48,397 nucleotides of DNA, taken from assembly GCA_002321895.1 (NCBI GenBank), contig DCMZ01000003.1:287868-336264 (forward strand), written 5' to 3'. The stretch is from Bdellovibrionaceae bacterium UBA1609. GTDB lineage: Bacteria > Bdellovibrionota > Bdellovibrionia > Bdellovibrionales > UBA1609. Shown piece after piece: positions 34,518 to 42,895 of this stretch; the first letter of the stretch is position 1, and the number at the start of each line of letters is the position of its first letter. The notes below the pieces were generated by a model. It made no database searches. It was not told the DNA's origin and worked only from the letters and a program-made list of their open reading frames with translations. The position numbers and the translations under genes are program-made.

Positions 34518-35156
34518 ATGCAAGAAGTTAGTTTTTCAGCCAAATTAATAGGATTTTTGTCGGGTTTTAGCGGCGTTACGGCTTATGCCGCCATACTCGG
34601 AGTTTTATTGGCCTGTGGAATGGGTGTACCTATTCCAGAGGATATCACTCTGATCGCTGCGGGAATATTAGCAGGTTTAGATAAAATTTCTCTTTTCGGC
34701 GCTCTCGTTGCTGGAATGGTTGGGGTGTTGGCTGGTGATACATTTTTATTTTTCTTAGGCAGAAAACTCGGCCGTAATGCGTTTAACCTGCCACTACTCA
34801 GAAGATATTTCACTCCTGTTCGCATTGCCAAAGCAGAAGAGAAAATTCTCGCCAACTCCAAATTCATTTGTTTTACAGCCCGTTTTTTGCCAGGCCTTAG
34901 AGCCCCCGTTTACTTAACCAGTGGCGTGATGGGCGTTAAGCCCTCTACCTTTTTCCTACTGGATGGCTTTGCCGCTCTTATCAGTGTTCCCCTTTGGGTT
35001 GTGGCCGGCTGGTACTTTGCTAAGAACCTAGACCAAGCTCTTGAATTCGCTAAGCAAGCCCAGGTTTTTATTATCATCGCCGTTGCGATCTTAATTATTG
35101 GCTACCTACTTTTTAAAAAGGCCAAGCGAAGTCGGCAAAATAATCCTGCGGCCTAG
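34518..35156 (+). CDS. DedA family (SNARE-associated/VTT domain) membrane protein
   Basis: A 212-residue polytopic protein with GMGVPIPEDITLIAAGILAG, GVLAGDTFLFFLGRKLG and the RFLPGLRAPVYLTSGVMG motif, all typical of DedA proteins, which act as lipid flippases such as for undecaprenyl phosphate. Five hydrophobic segments and a basic C-terminus. Divergent from the response regulator, with 42 bases between starts. Confidence 0.9.
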   Translation: MQEVSFSAKLIGFLSGFSGVTAYAAILGVLLACGMGVPIPEDITLIAAGILAGLDKISLFGALVAGMVGVLAGDTFLFFLGRKLGRNAFNLPLLRRYFTPVRIAKAEEKILANSKFICFTARFLPGLRAPVYLTSGVMGVKPSTFFLLDGFAALISVPLWVVAGWYFAKNLDQALEFAKQAQVFIIIAVAILIIGYLLFKKAKRSRQNNPAA

Positions 35157-35211
35157 GGCTGTTCTTGCTATCAGATTTGACGCTTCCCACACAGACCTTC
35201 AAAATAGAGAT

Positions 35212-36738
35212 ATGGCAAAAAGGTTCAGTTTATTTTTTGGTTTATTGTTTTGGTCTGCTATCGGCTTGGCGCAACTTGAAGAGCATCAAGCGATATATAC
35301 TAATCCTACCGATCAACTATTAACTATTCGCAAAATTGCTATTCTTCCCTCTGTGGACAATATTGGTGGCATTTATTCAAGACCTCTAGAAGAACACATT
35401 AGAAAAATAATACGTTTGGATCATCGATTTGATCTGGCGTCTACCGAGAACATTGGCCCTGTGTACTCGCCTTCCGAACTTCGAGACAATCCTGAAAAGG
35501 TAAAAGAAATTTCCCGATACTTGGAAGCTGATGTATTGCTCGCCTCGCAGCTGATTAAAGGACCGCGCGGGATCAGTCTCAACGTAAGCATGTATCTTAC
35601 CGACAACGGGCAACTTTTAGCCGAATCGAATTTAGAGGAAACTAAAAAATTTGACATCTCCTCATTAAAGCGAGAAACACAGAAACTTGTGGGCCAGGTC
35701 ATTAAGCGGATTCCCTATGATGGACTCATTATGAGCCGAACCAATCAAACCGTGACCATTAACTTAGGTGAACGGGACGGCTTAAAAAAAGGATCCATAC
35801 TCACCGTAGTTCAAATTATAAAAGCAGAATATCATCCCAAATTTAAGTTCCTCATTTCAACCGAAAAGGAAGTTCTGGGAAAACTAAAGGTGGCAAAGGT
35901 TGATAAGACCTTATCCTTCGCAAAGATTATTACCGAGATCGAAAAAAAGGCCATTCAGAAAAACGCTAAAATTTCCGGAATTGATTTTGTCTCTTACGAC
36001 CCTAACGATCTGTCTCTTGGCGAACAAAAAGATGATCTCTCTGCACGCCCCGACTCTAGCATCAGTTTCGGCCCAAAAGCTAAAGAGTGGGTTCCACAAA
36101 GACCCCCTACCTTTGGAGCTGTGAGCGCCCATCTTGGCTTTGGTAGTTTTGGAAGTGATGTTCGACGTAGCGGTAGCTCGTATACTACTAACGATAGCTT
36201 TGCCAAAAATATTAAGTTTGCTGGTGAGCTATGGATGGATCCCAAGTATTCACTGCATATTGGTATTGAACAAGGAATCGTGTCCAACAATTCCGTAGCT
36301 AAATATGACTTTGCTGTGGGATATAACTTCAGATTTACTAATGACATTTGGGGTTCGAAAATTGAACTCCTGGGTGGATTTGCATCCTACATAGTCGACG
36401 TGGAAGATGTTAGCTCCACAGTTACAAAACTCAACTACTCTGGTCTTCGACTTGGACTCTCCGGAATGTTTCCCCTCACTCTAAATAATGAATGGGCCGC
36501 CGGCGGTAAGTTGTTTATTTTTATCTCGCCCTCTGTGACTCAAACGCCTAAGGTGGGCAGCGTTCGTAGCACCACCGCCAATCACTTTTCCATTTTCGTT
36601 CACAAAAAGATGGGGATCAATTGGAAGCTGCAAGGGACTTTAGATATTGAGCTCTACACCGCTAAGTTTAGCGGATCCACTTCTAACTCTAGCCAAGAAC
36701 AGACAACACTCTCTGGTGGCGTTACTTATCTCTTTTAA
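35212..36738 (+). CDS. CsgG/TolB-like periplasmic domain fused to outer-membrane barrel
   Basis: A 508-residue protein with a signal peptide (cleavage near GLA20), an N-terminal domain (about 30-165) beginning RKIAILPSVDNIGG, like the nucleotide-free TolB/CsgG fold, then an SH3-like segment with GERDGLKKGSILTVVQ (about 180-240) as in FlgT C-domains. A C-terminal beta-barrel (about 300-508) ends GGVTYLF with terminal Phe. The ATG at 35212 is used; upstream in-frame codons overlap dedA. Its role is unknown. The transposase gene ends in its last codons. Confidence 0.72.
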   Translation: MAKRFSLFFGLLFWSAIGLAQLEEHQAIYTNPTDQLLTIRKIAILPSVDNIGGIYSRPLEEHIRKIIRLDHRFDLASTENIGPVYSPSELRDNPEKVKEISRYLEADVLLASQLIKGPRGISLNVSMYLTDNGQLLAESNLEETKKFDISSLKRETQKLVGQVIKRIPYDGLIMSRTNQTVTINLGERDGLKKGSILTVVQIIKAEYHPKFKFLISTEKEVLGKLKVAKVDKTLSFAKIITEIEKKAIQKNAKISGIDFVSYDPNDLSLGEQKDDLSARPDSSISFGPKAKEWVPQRPPTFGAVSAHLGFGSFGSDVRRSGSSYTTNDSFAKNIKFAGELWMDPKYSLHIGIEQGIVSNNSVAKYDFAVGYNFRFTNDIWGSKIELLGGFASYIVDVEDVSSTVTKLNYSGLRLGLSGMFPLTLNNEWAAGGKLFIFISPSVTQTPKVGSVRSTTANHFSIFVHKKMGINWKLQGTLDIELYTAKFSGSTSNSSQEQTTLSGGVTYLF

Positions 36739-37415
36739 ACTGTCCAAAAGGTGCCTGGCACCTTTTGGAGCTGCAGCTCGTCATCGAGCTGCATTGGCTT
36801 AGTAGATTTTCGGTCCCTAGTAATCTTAAAGGTAGTTCTTTTTAACGATTTTTTAATGCGATCTCTCCACTTGTCAGACCCTATCTGATTTAACCAAGCT
36901 AAATTTTCTTCCCTTCTCTCACTGAAGTAAATTGAATAGGGCTCGGGAATCTCCGAGAGCATTGTTCTCAAGTGTTTTTGATCTTCAGCTATCGAGGACC
37001 AAGGGTACTTTGAAATACACTTCACCAAGCCTGCTCTTAACGGATTTTGATAAACATACTTATAGGCGTGTGCAAAATGATGGGGTTCTTTAATGATGGT
37101 CCAATGATATCTTCCCCCATAAATCCTATTAATTCGACCAGAAGCCGAAGCGATCATCTTGCTGGTTTGGTTCATAAAGAACTGCATAGACTCCGATATG
37201 TTTCTATCTGGTGTTTTCACAACCATGTGAAAATGATTGTTCATCAAAACAAAGTTAAAGAACTCAGTACCGTATTTTGATTTGAGAGATTGAATAGTAT
37301 CAAGGTAAATGGCAAACACCGTCGGCATGGGAGCTGGATATACCTCCTTATTATTAGTTCTCGCACATATATGGTAGGGGTATATTTGCGAATGCTCGAC
37401 GGGTTTTCTTGCCAT
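36735..37415 (-). CDS. RAYT / Y1 (IS200-like) transposase
   Basis: About 226 residues of the REP-associated tyrosine transposase group: HUH motif NNHFHMVVK (His61, His63) and catalytic Tyr in YKYVYQNPLRAGLV (about Tyr120). The start MARKPVEHSQIYPYH at 37415 matches family starts. The last codons (VPGTFW) are read through the right palindrome and the stop lies outside it, overlapping the convergent barrel gene stop by 4 bases. The domain looks intact. Such enzymes cut single-stranded DNA beside hairpins. Confidence 0.9.
   Translation of the reverse strand: MARKPVEHSQIYPYHICARTNNKEVYPAPMPTVFAIYLDTIQSLKSKYGTEFFNFVLMNNHFHMVVKTPDRNISESMQFFMNQTSKMIASASGRINRIYGGRYHWTIIKEPHHFAHAYKYVYQNPLRAGLVKCISKYPWSSIAEDQKHLRTMLSEIPEPYSIYFSERREENLAWLNQIGSDKWRDRIKKSLKRTTFKITRDRKSTKPMQLDDELQLQKVPGTFWTV
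36743..36769. repeat. 27-bp perfect palindrome, right copy
   Basis: Arms TCCAAAAGGTGCC and GGCACCTTTTGGA flank a single T; the arms are perfect. It encodes part of the transposase C-terminus and lies 5 bases past the stop of the barrel gene, where its hairpin may also help end transcription. Confidence 0.9.
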
Positions 37416-37523
37416 GCTTTGTATAGCTTGCAAGGTTCCGCTCTAACTCAATATTAAGTATTTTTGATTTTAGAAAAGACACCGGCCCGATTTCGGACCT
37501 TAGATTTTTTGACTCAGCACGGC

Positions 37524-37550
37524 TCCAAAAGGTGCCTGGCACCTTTTGGA
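37524..37550. repeat. 27-bp perfect palindrome, left copy
   Basis: Identical in sequence and central base to the copy at 36743-36769. It lies about 110 bases upstream of the transposase start and 14 bases after the stop of the exported protein gene (minus strand). Confidence 0.9.
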
Positions 37551-37564
37551 AGAATATGTGCTAA

Positions 37565-38275
37565 TCAGTCTAAACCACAAACGTAATCGACAGTGTAGTT
37601 ATCCGTCTTGCGACGGAAATTGAATTTCTGGCCCACTTTATTACCAACAACAATATCTAATGATTCGTGTTTATCAAAGTATGCGGCAGATTCTAAGTAA
37701 GTCATCGGACCATTGGCATCATCTTCTGAATAGCTAAGTCCTGGAGTAAAATCCATTTCTGGAACTTCACCATTTTCGAACCAATCGATGCTTGAATATC
37801 TCACACCTTCATCGATCACCATTCTCTGCGATGGTAACTCACGGTTCATTAAAGGCGCTTCACCCACTGTATCGTTTTGTACTAGCACATGACCTGAACA
37901 TGCCACTGAAGTGGCGATAGCGCGAACGGGAAGATCAGATCCACCCATTGGTGAGCAGCTTACACCTTTATATTCAACATTTCCCCACTCAAGACCATAT
38001 CTTAGGCCGATGTAATCGCCCGCTTTCATATCTTGGGAAGAAACGGTAACCGACTTCACAGTCACTTTACTTTTACCCGTAACGTCCGAATGGAAAACTA
38101 CATCAAACCCTGCCTCTTCAGCAGTGAACTCAATGCGGAATGAGCCCCATTCATTTCGACCCACTGATTTTTCTATTTTGTCGCCATTTGATTTTTCGAC
38201 AACACACTTGAACTGGGTATTGGCATATACCGAAGAAGAAAAAGTAACTAGAACCAACAGAAAGAGAGATTTCAT
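37565..38275 (-). CDS. Exported protein, unknown function
   Basis: A 236-residue protein with a signal peptide (MKSLFLLVLVTFSSSVYA), four cysteines (in QFKCVVEK, GVSCSPM, SVACSGH and YVCGLD) and a mixed-strand character. An AGGAGA ribosome site lies 6 bases upstream of the ATG. No family recognised. It ends close to the mobile element. Confidence 0.75.
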   Translation of the reverse strand: MKSLFLLVLVTFSSSVYANTQFKCVVEKSNGDKIEKSVGRNEWGSFRIEFTAEEAGFDVVFHSDVTGKSKVTVKSVTVSSQDMKAGDYIGLRYGLEWGNVEYKGVSCSPMGGSDLPVRAIATSVACSGHVLVQNDTVGEAPLMNRELPSQRMVIDEGVRYSSIDWFENGEVPEMDFTPGLSYSEDDANGPMTYLESAAYFDKHESLDIVVGNKVGQKFNFRRKTDNYTVDYVCGLD

Positions 38276-38465
38276 TATATTCTCCTATATGGATTAGACA
38301 TTTAGCCGCACTTTTAACAAACTGCGTCCAACTTCGATATAATTCGAACGGATTTTGAAAAATGTTTACTGCTGAATTGGATTTTCTTGCATGAATTTCA
38401 GAGAAATTGCGAATCGCAAAGGGAATCCTCACACTCTAGAGCTTCGACTCCCAAGAGGAGAACCC

Positions 38466-39080
38466 TTAAAGCTTATACCACTGCTTTTTCTTTTTCTTGA
38501 ATTTAGGTATGGGTCGGCCCAAATCATCCACAGGCCAGCTGCTCCTAAAAGCCCTGATAGTTTTAGCATAAGGATCTGATGGGATTTCTTCCGCCCCCTC
38601 CATATTACAATTGGCATGTCGAAGCAGGGGCCCTTCACCATCTTCATCATAGAGGCTAACGTCCACCCTTTGCCTTCCATCGGCATCGTAAATCGCTCCG
38701 GTATGCCCAGTGACTCGAATGGCTTTCAAGTTTTCCACTTGAGGAAACTCATAAATTAAATCACTACCGGCTTCATAGGAAAACACCAACTCTTCTACAT
38801 CGTAAAGACGACCATCTTTAGTTAGAACTTCCAGCTTATGTACGTGAGATCGACCAATATCCTCTTGGCTGGTCAGACGCATGGACTGAACACCATCAAC
38901 ATCTAAAAATAGGTAGCGGACACCGGCATGTTTATTAGGGAGCCGAAAACAACCGTTTTGCTTTTCACTTTGAATCTCAGTCAAATCCTGAGCCCTGAAA
39001 GGCACCATTTCCTTATCATAGCGATCACAGCCAAAGGCTGTTCCGATCAATCCCAATAATATAATCCGCTTAAAAATCAT
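38466..39080 (-). CDS. Lipoprotein, unknown function
   Basis: A 204-residue protein with a lipobox (IGTAFGC, lipid on Cys18), followed by a beta-rich domain (about 40-145; IRVTGHTGAIYDADGRQRVDVSLYD) and a basic tail ending KFKKKKKQWYKL. No family recognised. Confidence 0.75.
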   Translation of the reverse strand: MIFKRIILLGLIGTAFGCDRYDKEMVPFRAQDLTEIQSEKQNGCFRLPNKHAGVRYLFLDVDGVQSMRLTSQEDIGRSHVHKLEVLTKDGRLYDVEELVFSYEAGSDLIYEFPQVENLKAIRVTGHTGAIYDADGRQRVDVSLYDEDGEGPLLRHANCNMEGAEEIPSDPYAKTIRAFRSSWPVDDLGRPIPKFKKKKKQWYKL

Positions 39081-39250
39081 CCGTTCATTATATTTAGGAC
39101 TTCGGATTTCTCTACTTTTTTTAAGAAAATTTGATTTAGGTATAGAAATTCTAAAAATAGTCTAGAAGTTGAACACCTGCACTTTTATAAGAATGAACCT
39201 TAACACTTTAAGAAAATCGGGCCACTTATCCTATGCGAGGACGATTCAAT

Positions 39251-39282
39251 AAAAAAAGACCACACAATTGTGTGGCCTTTTT
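39251..39282. terminator. Bidirectional rho-independent terminator near groEL
   Basis: A perfect palindrome CCACACAATTGTGTGG (39260-39275) is flanked by an A run (39251-39257) and a T run (39278-39282), so it has a U tract on either strand. Leftward it would end groESL transcription about 85 bases after the groEL stop. Confidence 0.8.
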
Positions 39283-39290
39283 AAAATTAT

Positions 39291-39365
39291 AGTCTTGCTT
39301 GTCGCCTTTGCGTCGGCCCTTCCGGGCCTCCCCTGCCTCGCCTTTGGCTCGTCAGAGACAAAGGC
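39291..39365 (-). other. GC-rich tail region after groEL
   Basis: Between the groEL stop and the terminator lies a 70-bp GC-rich stretch unlike its AT-rich surroundings. On the leftward strand it holds the hairpin GGCCCGGAAGGGCC and the motif CAAAGGCGA twice. It could be part of the groEL 3' end structure. No coding sense is seen. Confidence 0.4.
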
Positions 39366-41021
39366 TTACATCATAGGCATTCCGCCCATGCCGCCCATTC
39401 CGCCCATGCCGCCGCCTGGAGGCATTGCAGGACCTTCATCCTTTTTAGGAGCTTCAGCAATCATAGTTTCAGTTGTAAGCATTAAGCTAGAAACAGATGC
39501 CGCGTTCTCAAGTCCACAACGAACCACCTTAACTGGATCAATAACACCAGCTTCGATAAGATCTTGGTACTCTTCAGTCAATGCGTTGAAACCCCAAGAG
39601 GCTTTCTTTCCACTCAACACACGATCAAGAACGATCGCACCGTCAAGGCCTGCGTTAGAAGCAATCTGTCTGATTGTCTCTTCACACGCTCTCTCGATAA
39701 TGCGAGCACCAAATCTCTCGTCTTCAGTAAGACCATCAAGTTTTTCAACAGAACGAGATGCTTTAAGAAGAGCTGTACCACCACCGGCAACAATTCCTTC
39801 TTCAACAGCTGCGCGAGTTGCGTTTAGAGCATCTTCAACACGAGCTTTCTTCTCTTTCATTTCAACTTCTGAAGGAGCACCTACGTGAATAACAGCAACA
39901 CCACCAGAAAGTTTAGCTAAACGCTCTTTTAACTTTTCACGATCGTAGTCAGAAGAAGTCTCTTCAATTTGAGCCTTCAACATTTTTACGCGGCCATCAA
40001 TGTCTTTGTCTTTACCAGCACCATCAACAACAGTGGTGTTGTCTTTGTCGATGACGACTTTTTTAGCCTGACCAAGAAAATCAATAGTAGCATCTTCAAG
40101 TTTGTGACCTGTATCTTCAGAAATCACAACTCCACCAGTAAGAACAGCAAGGTCTTCCAACATAGCCTTTCTTCTGTCACCAAAACCAGGAGCTTTAACC
40201 GCACATACGTTCAAAGTACCACGTAGTTTGTTCACAACTAGAGTTGCAAGAGCTTCGCCCTCTACATCTTCAGCAATGATCAACAAAGGACGACCAGACT
40301 TAGCAACACCTTCTAAGATGCCAATAAGATCTTTCATTGTAGAAACTTTTTTATCGTAAATAAGAATGTAAGGGTTATCTAAAGCCGCTTCCATGTTTTC
40401 TGGGTTAGTTACGAAATAAGGAGAAAGGTAACCACGGTCAAATTGCATTCCTTCAACAACTTCAAGCTCAGTTAAAGCTGTTTTAGATTCTTCAATAGTG
40501 ATAACGCCTTCTTGACCCACTTTATCCATAGCTTGAGAGATCATCTCGCCCACTTCGTTATCGTTGTTAGCAGAGATAGAACCTACTTGAGCTACTTCAG
40601 AAGAGTCTTTTACTTTTTTAGACATCTTTTTAAGCTCAGTAGTGATCGCAGCAACAGCTTTGTCGATACCGCGCTTAACAGACATTGGGTTGTGACCCGC
40701 AGAAACTAGCTTTGCACCTTCACGAAAGATAGCTTGAGCTAATACAGTCGCAGAAGTTGTACCGTCACCAGCATCATCATTGGTCTTAGAAGCCACTTCT
40801 TTAACCATTTGTGCGCCCATGTTTTCAAACTTGTTTTCAAGCTCGATTTCTTTAGCAACAGTCACACCATCTTTAGTGATAAGTGGAGCGCCAAAAGACT
40901 TTTCAATCACAACGTTACGGCCTTTAGGACCTAGAGTGACTTTTACAGCATCGGCAAGAGTGTTCACACCTTTAAGGATGGATTTTCTTGCATCTTCAGA
41001 AAAACGTAATTCTTTACTCAT
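39366..41021 (-). CDS. groL: Chaperonin GroEL (Hsp60)
   Basis: A 551-residue chaperonin, full length. Conserved segments include VTLGPKGRNVVIEKSFGAP, NDDAGDGTTSATVLAQAI (ATPase Asp) and VEEGIVAGGGTAL, with the C-terminal Gly-Gly-Met tail. With GroES it folds proteins in the cytosol. It lies 21 bases after groES in the standard order. The strong codon bias leaves long shadow frames on the opposite strand, which are not genes. Confidence 0.98.
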   Translation of the reverse strand: MSKELRFSEDARKSILKGVNTLADAVKVTLGPKGRNVVIEKSFGAPLITKDGVTVAKEIELENKFENMGAQMVKEVASKTNDDAGDGTTSATVLAQAIFREGAKLVSAGHNPMSVKRGIDKAVAAITTELKKMSKKVKDSSEVAQVGSISANNDNEVGEMISQAMDKVGQEGVITIEESKTALTELEVVEGMQFDRGYLSPYFVTNPENMEAALDNPYILIYDKKVSTMKDLIGILEGVAKSGRPLLIIAEDVEGEALATLVVNKLRGTLNVCAVKAPGFGDRRKAMLEDLAVLTGGVVISEDTGHKLEDATIDFLGQAKKVVIDKDNTTVVDGAGKDKDIDGRVKMLKAQIEETSSDYDREKLKERLAKLSGGVAVIHVGAPSEVEMKEKKARVEDALNATRAAVEEGIVAGGGTALLKASRSVEKLDGLTEDERFGARIIERACEETIRQIASNAGLDGAIVLDRVLSGKKASWGFNALTEEYQDLIEAGVIDPVKVVRCGLENAASVSSLMLTTETMIAEAPKKDEGPAMPPGGGMGGMGGMGGMPMM

Positions 41022-41042
41022 TTATATATCCTCTTTAATTAA

Positions 41043-41345
41043 TTAGTTTAAAATTCCTAAAACATCGTCTTCTTTCATCATTAAGTAGTCGATTCCATCG
41101 AGCTTAAGCTCTGTACCGGCATACTTACCAAAAAGAATTTTGTCGCCTGCTTTAACTTCTAGACCCAAAACCTTACCGTCTTCAGTCACACGACCGTTTC
41201 CAGTGGCAACAATCTCACCTCTTTGAGGTTTTTCTTTTGCAGTGTCAGGGATAATAATCCCACCAGCTGTGGTGGATTCTTCTTCCACACGACGAACAAG
41301 AATTCTGTCATGTAGAGGACGTACTCGAACTTCTGATGTAGCCAT
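41043..41345 (-). CDS. groS: Co-chaperonin GroES (Hsp10)
   Basis: A 100-residue GroES with RPLHDRILVRRVEEE, the mobile loop TTAGGIIIPDTAKEKPQRG, and VKAGDKILFGKYAGTEL. An AGGAGGG ribosome site precedes the ATG. First gene of the groESL operon. I find no CIRCE element upstream. Confidence 0.98.
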   Translation of the reverse strand: MATSEVRVRPLHDRILVRRVEEESTTAGGIIIPDTAKEKPQRGEIVATGNGRVTEDGKVLGLEVKAGDKILFGKYAGTELKLDGIDYLMMKEDDVLGILN

Positions 41346-41411
41346 TTTGGCACCCTCCTATTTACTAGTCATAGTTATCTTTGATTTTAAATTGCTTAAA
41401 AATTCCTACCC

Positions 41412-41439
41412 AATATGTAATGGGGTGAAAATAAGTCAA
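41412..41439 (-). promoter_or_regulatory. Putative promoter of groESL
   Basis: Leftward, TTGACT (41434-41439) and CATATT (41412-41417) are 16 bases apart, about 65 bases before groES. The spacer contains CCCCAT, the sigma32 -10 core, but its distance from CTTGAC (9 bases) is too short for a normal heat-shock promoter. There is no TTAGCACTC inverted repeat. Confidence 0.5.
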
Positions 41440-41494
41440 GCTGAGGCCCGTGAATTTTTATTAATTTTAATGCTTTTTTATTAAGCCACTGAAA

Positions 41495-41998
41495 TCAGTT
41501 GGCTTTTATTTGTTGATTTGATGGGTGTGCCCCCACATCTATGGGTGGCAAAAGTGTTGGGTTGCCCCGTTTTGCCAAATATTGGAAGGCTTCGACCACC
41601 TCGTCTTTACTAAGGTTACCTAACCATTCCTTTAATATGTCTGGGTCAGACATCAGTTGGTCCATGTGTAATTCTAAATAATCGTCAAATTCTAGCTCCT
41701 TAGCGATTTCTAGATTCTGCTGGGCCTGTTTCAACAACGAACCCACGTCCGCCTGACGCATCTCGTCTGACTTTCGGTTAAATATTTTTTGCGACTGAGC
41801 TTTAGCGATCAGCTGATGATCTTGAGATTGAGACATTAATAATTTATTCGTGAGCTTAACCACTTCATTTTGGCCACGCACAATTTGCTCTTGTTTCCAG
41901 ACTTCAAAATTTGGCACAGGAGTAGGACTTCCCAAGCCAACTACAGAACTCAACACAATAAATAGAACAGCCATCCAATTTTTCACAAAAATACCCAT
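41495..41998 (-). CDS. Exported or membrane-anchored helical protein, unknown function
   Basis: About 167 residues from the ATG at 41998, which has GGGAAG 7 bases upstream; upstream in-frame ATGs (42013, 42085) lack one. An N-terminal signal/anchor (MGIFVKNWMAVLFIVLSSVVG) is followed by an amphipathic helical region rich in Gln, Lys and Glu. No family recognised. Lies upstream of groESL on the same strand. Confidence 0.65.
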   Translation of the reverse strand: MGIFVKNWMAVLFIVLSSVVGLGSPTPVPNFEVWKQEQIVRGQNEVVKLTNKLLMSQSQDHQLIAKAQSQKIFNRKSDEMRQADVGSLLKQAQQNLEIAKELEFDDYLELHMDQLMSDPDILKEWLGNLSKDEVVEAFQYLAKRGNPTLLPPIDVGAHPSNQQIKAN

Positions 41999-42090
41999 CA
42001 CAATACTTCCCATTCTCTGTGAATGAGAGTTACGGGCATGAATTGCACTCTCGATGCCACATTCGATCGTAGTGAATTCAGGCACTTAAG

Positions 42091-42110
42091 CTGTAGGCGG
42101 GGACCTACAG
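42091..42110. repeat. Inverted repeat, 7-bp arms
   Basis: CTGTAGG (42091-42097) and CCTACAG (42104-42110) form a stable hairpin with a 6-nt loop, in the 306-bp gap between two divergent genes. It could be a regulatory site; it has no immediate T tract. Confidence 0.5.
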
Positions 42111-42169
42111 TAGGAGGATTTTTCAAATCATGTCGACAGAAATGGTCACCCGCAAAGAATAAGTCCTCT

Positions 42170-42200
42170 AAATGACTAGATAAATCTTAAACAGTCATTT
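42170..42200. repeat. Inverted repeat, 8-bp arms
   Basis: AAATGACT (42170-42177) and AGTCATTT (42193-42200) face each other across 15 bases, about 30 bases upstream of a likely promoter. This is the layout of a repressor or activator site; no regulator is identified. Confidence 0.45.
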
Positions 42201-42229
42201 CTTATTTACAGGCATGGCACCCATCTCTT

Positions 42230-42256
42230 TTGACGCAGCCCTCACTAATATATAGT
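42230..42256 (+). promoter_or_regulatory. Putative sigma70-type promoter
   Basis: TTGACG (42230-42235) and TATAGT (42251-42256) each match 5/6 consensus but with a short 15-bp spacer. They lie about 50 bases upstream of the exported protein gene at 42305. Confidence 0.5.
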
Positions 42257-42304
42257 GGCTAAAAGTTTCTTTTTACAACTGACTTTAATTGAGTGGAGCC
42301 TGTC

Positions 42305-42883
42305 TTGCTTTTGATAAAACGTCTTATTTTTTTGGCCTTCACATCTCTATGGATTCCAGCCCTCGCTGGAGCTGCACCCCTGGAAGAATTTGAAAAAGAA
42401 GAGTTGCTGGAAACCCTTACCCAGATCCATGAGGAATTCTCCAGTGCCACTCCCCTGCCTCTAACGCAACTGAATACACTTCAGAGACAAGGTCGTCGCT
42501 GCTTCAGATATATTAACTCCACTTCAGTCAGCTACATAAGAACTACATATGAGACTTTCAAAAGAGATGAAGAAGGTGGGCTCACCACTGGAGACATGTT
42601 TTCAACTAATAAACCGAGCTTTCATTGGCAAAATCATTACGTCTTCAGAGAGTATGAAACCGTATTTTATAGTGGTCGAATCAATGATCGAGCAATAATA
42701 ATCACTTTTTCGGAAGAGCTCCGAGTGAATGATTCGGGTGATTTTTTGATCGAAAAAAGTACCGCCGTCCTGCCTCCAGAGTGGCCCATTGAAGCCAACC
42801 AGAATCCATTAGCCATCAACACCTATTCTCAAAGATTTCCAGAGCAAATGGTTCTGTCATGGATGGTCTGTAAACTTTTGTGA
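42305..42883 (+). CDS. Exported protein, unknown function
   Basis: About 192 residues with a signal peptide (LIFLAFTSLWIPALAGA) and a mature domain with aromatic and Arg residues and two Cys. The start is taken as TTG at 42305 with GTGGAG 6 bases upstream; GTG at 42293 is the alternative. No family recognised. Confidence 0.65.
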   Translation: MLLIKRLIFLAFTSLWIPALAGAAPLEEFEKEELLETLTQIHEEFSSATPLPLTQLNTLQRQGRRCFRYINSTSVSYIRTTYETFKRDEEGGLTTGDMFSTNKPSFHWQNHYVFREYETVFYSGRINDRAIIITFSEELRVNDSGDFLIEKSTAVLPPEWPIEANQNPLAINTYSQRFPEQMVLSWMVCKLL

Positions 42884-42895
42884 TTCATAGATTTT

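Larger units (their letters stand above)
36743..37550. mobile_element. Palindrome-bracketed RAYT element
   Basis: An 808-bp segment bounded by two identical 27-bp palindromes (36743-36769 and 37524-37550) in the same orientation, with the Y1/RAYT gene inside and no other gene. This is the expected plan for a REP/RAYT unit or a small IS200-like element. No target-site duplication is visible, as expected for Y1 transposition. Confidence 0.75.

Noticed and set aside
37354..37542. 62-residue leftward frame starting inside the left palindrome
   Set aside because: It mainly overlaps the transposase 5' region in another register; MPGTFW arises from the palindrome itself.
39268..39888. 206-residue rightward frame opposite groEL
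   Set aside because: A shadow of groEL codon bias on the opposite strand; same for the other frames across 39500-41050.
41412..41440. Sigma32 heat-shock promoter for groESL
   Set aside because: CTTGAC and CCCCAT are present but only 9 bases apart, short of the usual 13-15.
42213..42234. Sigma54 promoter (TGGCAC near 42215)
   Set aside because: No GC at the required distance from the GG, so the -12 element is missing.
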